From Bacteroidales bacterium (GTDB taxonomy: Bacteria > Bacteroidota > Bacteroidia > Bacteroidales > SMBSF77), in NCBI GenBank assembly GCA_021106655.1, contig JAIOTT010000368.1, positions 1 to 6,332 of the forward strand: 6,332 nt of DNA. Reading direction: 5' to 3'. Positions 5,519-6,332 of this stretch are shown in pieces. The notes beneath the pieces are model-generated. The model saw only the letters and a program-made list of their open reading frames with translations, had not been told where the DNA came from and searched no databases. The position numbers and the translations under genes are program-made. Numbering within the stretch: position 1 is the first letter of the stretch; the number at the start of each line of letters is the position of its first letter.

Positions 5519-6331
5519 TTATTGAAGTTCTGCAAGGGCCTTTTTTATTCTTCCAATAGCTTCAATAAGCTTTTCTTTCGATGTAGCATATGAAAACCGA
5601 ATACAGTTAGGATTGCCAAAAGCATCTCCTGGGACTAAAGCAACATGAACCTTGTTCAGGAGATAAAAACAAAGATCAGTACTATTATTTATTTTAACGT
5701 CTCCATTGGATTTACCATAATAGTGTGTAACATTCGGAAAAATATAAAATGCACCCTCTGGCACATTAGTTTTTACTCCTGGTATCTCACTCATAAGTTC
5801 AAGAGACAGATCACGTCTTTCTTTAAAAGCTTTTACCATTGTTTTTAGTTCTTCTGACTCAGACGGATCAATAGAGACAGCTTTTAATGCTGCGCGCTGG
5901 GAGATTGAACTGGCACCGGATGTAACCTGGCCTTGCAGTTTATCACAAGCTTTTACTATTTCTTTTGATGCACCGATATAACCAAGCCTCCATCCTGTCA
6001 TAGCAAATGCTTTTGATACTCCGTTAACAGTTATAACTCTGTCGTAAATATTATCAAACTGAGCAATGCTTTCATGTTTACCACTGAAATTTATATGTTC
6101 ATAAATCTCATCCGAAATGATGAAAATATTTTCATGCTTCGCAAACATGTCTGCAATATCTCTCAGCTCTTCTTTGGTATACACTGAACCTGTAGGATTA
6201 CACGGGCTACTGAAGATGAAAACCTTTGTTTTGTCTGTGATGCTCTTTTCAATTTGCTCAGGAGTAACTTTAAAATCATTATCAATTGAGGCTTTAAGAT
6301 AAACGGCTTTCCCTTCAGCAAGTTTAATGAT
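5519..6331 (-). CDS. PLP-dependent class I aminotransferase (aspartate aminotransferase-like), C-terminal 270 residues (partial)
   Basis: The 5' end of this gene is outside the window; 270 codons and the TAA stop are present. It belongs to fold-type I aminotransferases of the AspC/AspB subgroup (aspartate or aspartate/prephenate type), which transfer amino groups between aspartate or related amino acids and 2-oxoacids in the cytoplasm. Visible motifs, numbered from the first visible residue, are SSPCNPTGSV (41-50; the N and PTG bind cofactor and substrate), SDEIYE (73-78; D74 contacts the PLP pyridine nitrogen and Y77 its O3'), and VSKAFAMTGWRLGYIGA with the Schiff-base lysine K107. Near the end, NCIRFSYA carries the C-terminal arginine (R245) that binds the substrate alpha-carboxylate. 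A GTG at 6184 could be read as a start, but coding clearly continues upstream through the conserved NPTG motif. The exact substrate cannot be settled, so no gene symbol is given. Confidence 0.93.
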   Translation of the reverse strand: MIKLAEGKAVYLKASIDNDFKVTPEQIEKSITDKTKVFIFSSPCNPTGSVYTKEELRDIADMFAKHENIFIISDEIYEHINFSGKHESIAQFDNIYDRVITVNGVSKAFAMTGWRLGYIGASKEIVKACDKLQGQVTSGASSISQRAALKAVSIDPSESEELKTMVKAFKERRDLSLELMSEIPGVKTNVPEGAFYIFPNVTHYYGKSNGDVKINNSTDLCFYLLNKVHVALVPGDAFGNPNCIRFSYATSKEKLIEAIGRIKKALAELQ

Positions 6332-6332
6332 T

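Noticed and set aside
5645..6302. Plus-strand open frames opposite the aminotransferase
   Set aside because: They are antisense to conserved aminotransferase motifs (NPTG, SKAFAMTGWR) and have no independent features.

Overview
The window looks like a chromosomal stretch from a low-GC member of the Bacteroidota, probably Bacteroidales or a relative. This is inferred from the AT-rich base composition, weak ribosome-binding sites, a stand-alone RfaE1-type heptose kinase, and a Bacteroidota-like class I aminotransferase and type IIG restriction enzyme. All supported genes lie on the minus strand, so transcription runs from the high-coordinate end to the low one.

In transcription order, the first two genes are housekeeping: the C-terminal 270 residues of a PLP-dependent class I aminotransferase, cut by the window edge, and an intact RfaE1/HldA-type D-glycero-beta-D-manno-heptose-7-phosphate kinase for LPS-core heptose synthesis. 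An AT-rich gap of about 256 bp then separates them from an accessory, defence-type region.

The accessory region is dominated by a 1230-residue single-chain type IIG (Eco57I-like) restriction-modification enzyme. It has an N-terminal PD-(D/E)xK nuclease, an N6-adenine methyltransferase (DPACGSGAF ... NPPY) and a C-terminal specificity region. About 190 residues of HUH/Y1 transposase-like (IS200/RAYT-type) sequence sit in frame between methyltransferase motifs I and IV. The same gene carries two copies of a perfect REP-like palindrome, CAAGGGGACATGTCCCCTTG. Both are read in the same frame as RGHVPL; one is inside the HUH domain and the other is near the C-terminus.

Beyond the RM gene lies a short disturbed stretch. 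It holds a 50-codon ORF resembling the ribosomal L7/L12 C-terminal fold and a 56-bp diverged copy of the RM gene's 3' end. A perfect 8-bp tandem duplication at their junction puts the two parts out of frame; removing one unit gives a continuous 71-residue ORF. One base after the stop of the duplicated tail begins a metallo-beta-lactamase-fold hydrolase, cut by the window edge at its THVDDD motif. The tight packing suggests that the RM enzyme, the small ORF and the hydrolase are co-transcribed, probably as a defence or mobile-element cassette. The most unusual signal is the RM gene that combines an embedded HUH transposase-like domain with REP-like palindromes.
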